14,931 nt of DNA from an uncultured Clostridia bacterium. Its GTDB lineage: Bacteria; Bacillota; Clostridia; Christensenellales; Borkfalkiaceae. Positions 13,612 through 14,931 of the stretch are shown piece by piece (position 1 is the stretch's first letter; every line of letters starts with the position of its first letter). The stretch lies in assembly GCA_947589335.1 (NCBI GenBank), contig CANPZH010000022.1:1-14931 (forward strand), in the 5' to 3' direction. A model generated the notes under the pieces. It ran no database searches, was not told where the DNA came from, and saw nothing but the letters and a program-made list of their open reading frames with translations. The position numbers and the translations under genes are program-made.

Positions 13612-14193
13612 CTACTGCGCCTGTTCGGCCCGGCGGCGGAGCCAGCATTTTCTGCACATCGGCACATAGCGGCTGTTCCCGCCGATGCAGATCTGCGAGC
13701 CCTCCGTCACGATCCTGCCGTTGTCGTCGATCCGCGCGTTGACCGTCGCCTTTGCCCCGCAGGTGCACACCGACTTGATCTCGCTGATGGATTCCGCGAT
13801 CTCGAACAGCCGCTTGCTGCCCGGGAACAGGTGGGTCGTAAAGTCGGTGCTCAGCCCGAAGCAGAGGACGGGGATGTCCCGCTCGATGACGATGTCGGCG
13901 AGCTGGTCCACCTGCTCGGGAGAGAGGAACTGGCATTCGTCGACGATGACGACGTCGCAGTCGGAATAAGAGCGCAGATAGGTCTCATAGAGATTCTCAT
14001 CCTCCCCGACGGAAACGGCCTCCTGGCTGAGCCCGATCCGCGACATGACGACGCCATCGCCGTCGCGGTTGTCGATGGCGGGCTTGAGGAGGAGCACCTT
14101 CATGTTGCGCTCTTCGTAGTTGAACTTCGTGATGAGCGCCTGCGCCGTCTTGGAGCAGCCCATCGCGCCGAATTTGAAATAGAGTTTTGCCAT
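13612..14193 (-). CDS. tdk: Thymidine kinase (TK1 family)
   Basis: Thymidine kinase phosphorylates thymidine to dTMP with ATP in the cytoplasm, the first salvage step for imported thymidine. The 193-residue protein has the usual bacterial length. It shows the P-loop GAMGCSKT (9-16; Ser in place of the common Gly before Lys), YEERNM (26-31), KPAID (37-41), VDECQFL with catalytic base E86 (84-90), FGLSTDF (112-118), and a four-cysteine zinc site formed by C143/C145 and C180/C183 (MCRKC). The lasso region YVPMC is typical of TK1. It starts 4 nt after the pyrimidine-nucleoside phosphorylase stop with only a weak ribosome binding site, so it is probably translationally coupled. The endonuclease I gene follows 26 nt downstream. 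This places nucleoside salvage and DNA degradation in one transcript. Confidence 0.95.
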   Translation of the reverse strand: MAKLYFKFGAMGCSKTAQALITKFNYEERNMKVLLLKPAIDNRDGDGVVMSRIGLSQEAVSVGEDENLYETYLRSYSDCDVVIVDECQFLSPEQVDQLADIVIERDIPVLCFGLSTDFTTHLFPGSKRLFEIAESISEIKSVCTCGAKATVNARIDDNGRIVTEGSQICIGGNSRYVPMCRKCWLRRRAEQAQ

Positions 14194-14197
14194 AAGA

Positions 14198-14931
14198 TCA
14201 TTCCACGATGCCGTAGATCAGCGGCTCCGCCTCCGGCTGCTCCTTGGAGATCTCCGTCGCGCCGAGGATCAGCTTCTCCGCCTCCGCGAACGCAGCGCGG
14301 CTGTTTGAGCAGAGGACTGCGACCGTCTCTCCCGCGGCGACGGGATCCCCCGTCTTCTTGCGGAGCAAGATGCCCGCGGAGGGGTCGATCTCATCTTCGG
14401 CCGTGCTCCTGCCTGCGCCGAGGGCGAGGCTCGCGAGCCCGTACGCCTCGGTGTCCGTCCGTGCGATATAGCCGCTCTTCGCGCTCTTGACTTCGTAAGT
14501 TTCCCTTGCCTTCGGGAACTGTTCGGGATGTCTGATGAGCTCTGCGTCGCCCCCCTGCGCCGCGACCGTCTCGGTCAGCTTATGGAGGGCGCTTCCGTCG
14601 CGGATCGCCCCCTCTGCGAGGCGGCGGCATGCCTCGGGCGAGCCCTTGCCCGCGAGGGAGAGCATGTATGCCGCGAGGGTCAGGCAGACCTCGGTGAGGT
14701 CTTCCGGCCCGTGCCCGCGCAGCGTCTCGACCGCTTCGATCACCTCGAGGGAGTTGCCGATGGCATAGCCCAAGGGACGGTCCATGTTGGTGATGAGCGC
14801 GACCATCTTCTTGCCCGCGTTCTTGCCGATATCCACCATCAGACGGGCGAGCTCGGCGCTCTTTTCGACGCTCTTCATGAAGGAGCCGCTTCCAGTCTTG
14901 ACGTCGAGGACGATGCAATCGTCGTCCGCGG
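14198..14931 (-). CDS. pdp: Pyrimidine-nucleoside phosphorylase, C-terminal part (5' end outside window)
   Basis: The frame is open to the window edge, so the N-terminal part is missing; 243 residues are present, a little over half of a usual 430-440. The enzyme splits thymidine, deoxyuridine or uridine with phosphate, giving the base and (deoxy)ribose-1-phosphate. Visible motifs are DDDCIVLDVKTGSGSFMK, which carries the phosphate- and substrate-binding lysine of the family, then ALITNMDRPLGYAIGNSLEV and a C-terminal pyrimidine-phosphorylase domain with KSAKSGYIARTDTEAYG, LGAGRS and DPSAGILLRKKTGDPV. The E. coli counterpart is thymidine phosphorylase DeoA; the LDVKTGSGSFMK and PLGYAIGNSLEV wording is closer to the Gram-positive Pdp type. 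The ATG at 14878 is internal and is not the start. It is the first visible gene of a pdp-tdk-endonuclease I cluster. Confidence 0.93.
   Translation of the reverse strand, partial: ADDDCIVLDVKTGSGSFMKSVEKSAELARLMVDIGKNAGKKMVALITNMDRPLGYAIGNSLEVIEAVETLRGHGPEDLTEVCLTLAAYMLSLAGKGSPEACRRLAEGAIRDGSALHKLTETVAAQGGDAELIRHPEQFPKARETYEVKSAKSGYIARTDTEAYGLASLALGAGRSTAEDEIDPSAGILLRKKTGDPVAAGETVAVLCSNSRAAFAEAEKLILGATEISKEQPEAEPLIYGIVE

Overview
The window looks like chromosomal DNA from an anaerobic, gut-type Firmicute, probably a GC-rich Clostridia lineage such as Christensenellales. That placement is an inference from the Gram-positive lipoprotein signals, the AAGGAG ribosome binding sites and the protein styles; no rRNA or marker phylogeny is available here. 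Coding is dense, with three co-directional clusters and one repeat-filled gap.

Positions 1-1975 (+ strand) hold the 3' end of one DHH-family phosphoesterase, a complete NrnA-like DHH/DHHA1 phosphoesterase and SurE, joined by ATGA stop/start overlaps. All three act on small nucleotides. An intrinsic terminator overlaps the surE stop codon. Positions 1989-2325 carry no gene. They contain several degenerate dispersed-repeat fragments, a 13-bp GC hairpin and a strong terminator facing the opposite cluster.

Positions 12309-2326 (- strand) appear to form one seven-gene transcription unit: an RDD membrane protein, an MsmK/UgpC-type ABC ATPase with a long C-terminal tail, two CUT1 permeases, a UgpB-like binding lipoprotein, a staphylococcal-nuclease-like lipoprotein with OB-like domains, and a 916-residue lipoprotein with three alternating Ig-like and OB-like modules. 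An extended -10 promoter lies just upstream, with a perfect 12-bp palindrome in the predicted leader.

Positions 14931-12473 (- strand) carry pyrimidine-nucleoside phosphorylase (5' end outside the window), thymidine kinase and a secreted, C-terminally anchored endonuclease I, tightly spaced in one direction.

The gene content suggests a working model, which is inference. Surface nucleases (endonuclease I and the SNase-like lipoprotein) cut extracellular DNA, the OB-rich lipoprotein holds it at the surface, the ABC importer takes up a product, and Tdk and pyrimidine-nucleoside phosphorylase feed salvage or deoxyribose catabolism. The importer's substrate cannot be read from sequence, and glycerol phosphates or sugars remain real alternatives. 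The co-arrangement of a CUT1 importer with two types of secreted nuclease and OB-repeat lipoproteins is the most interesting feature of the window.
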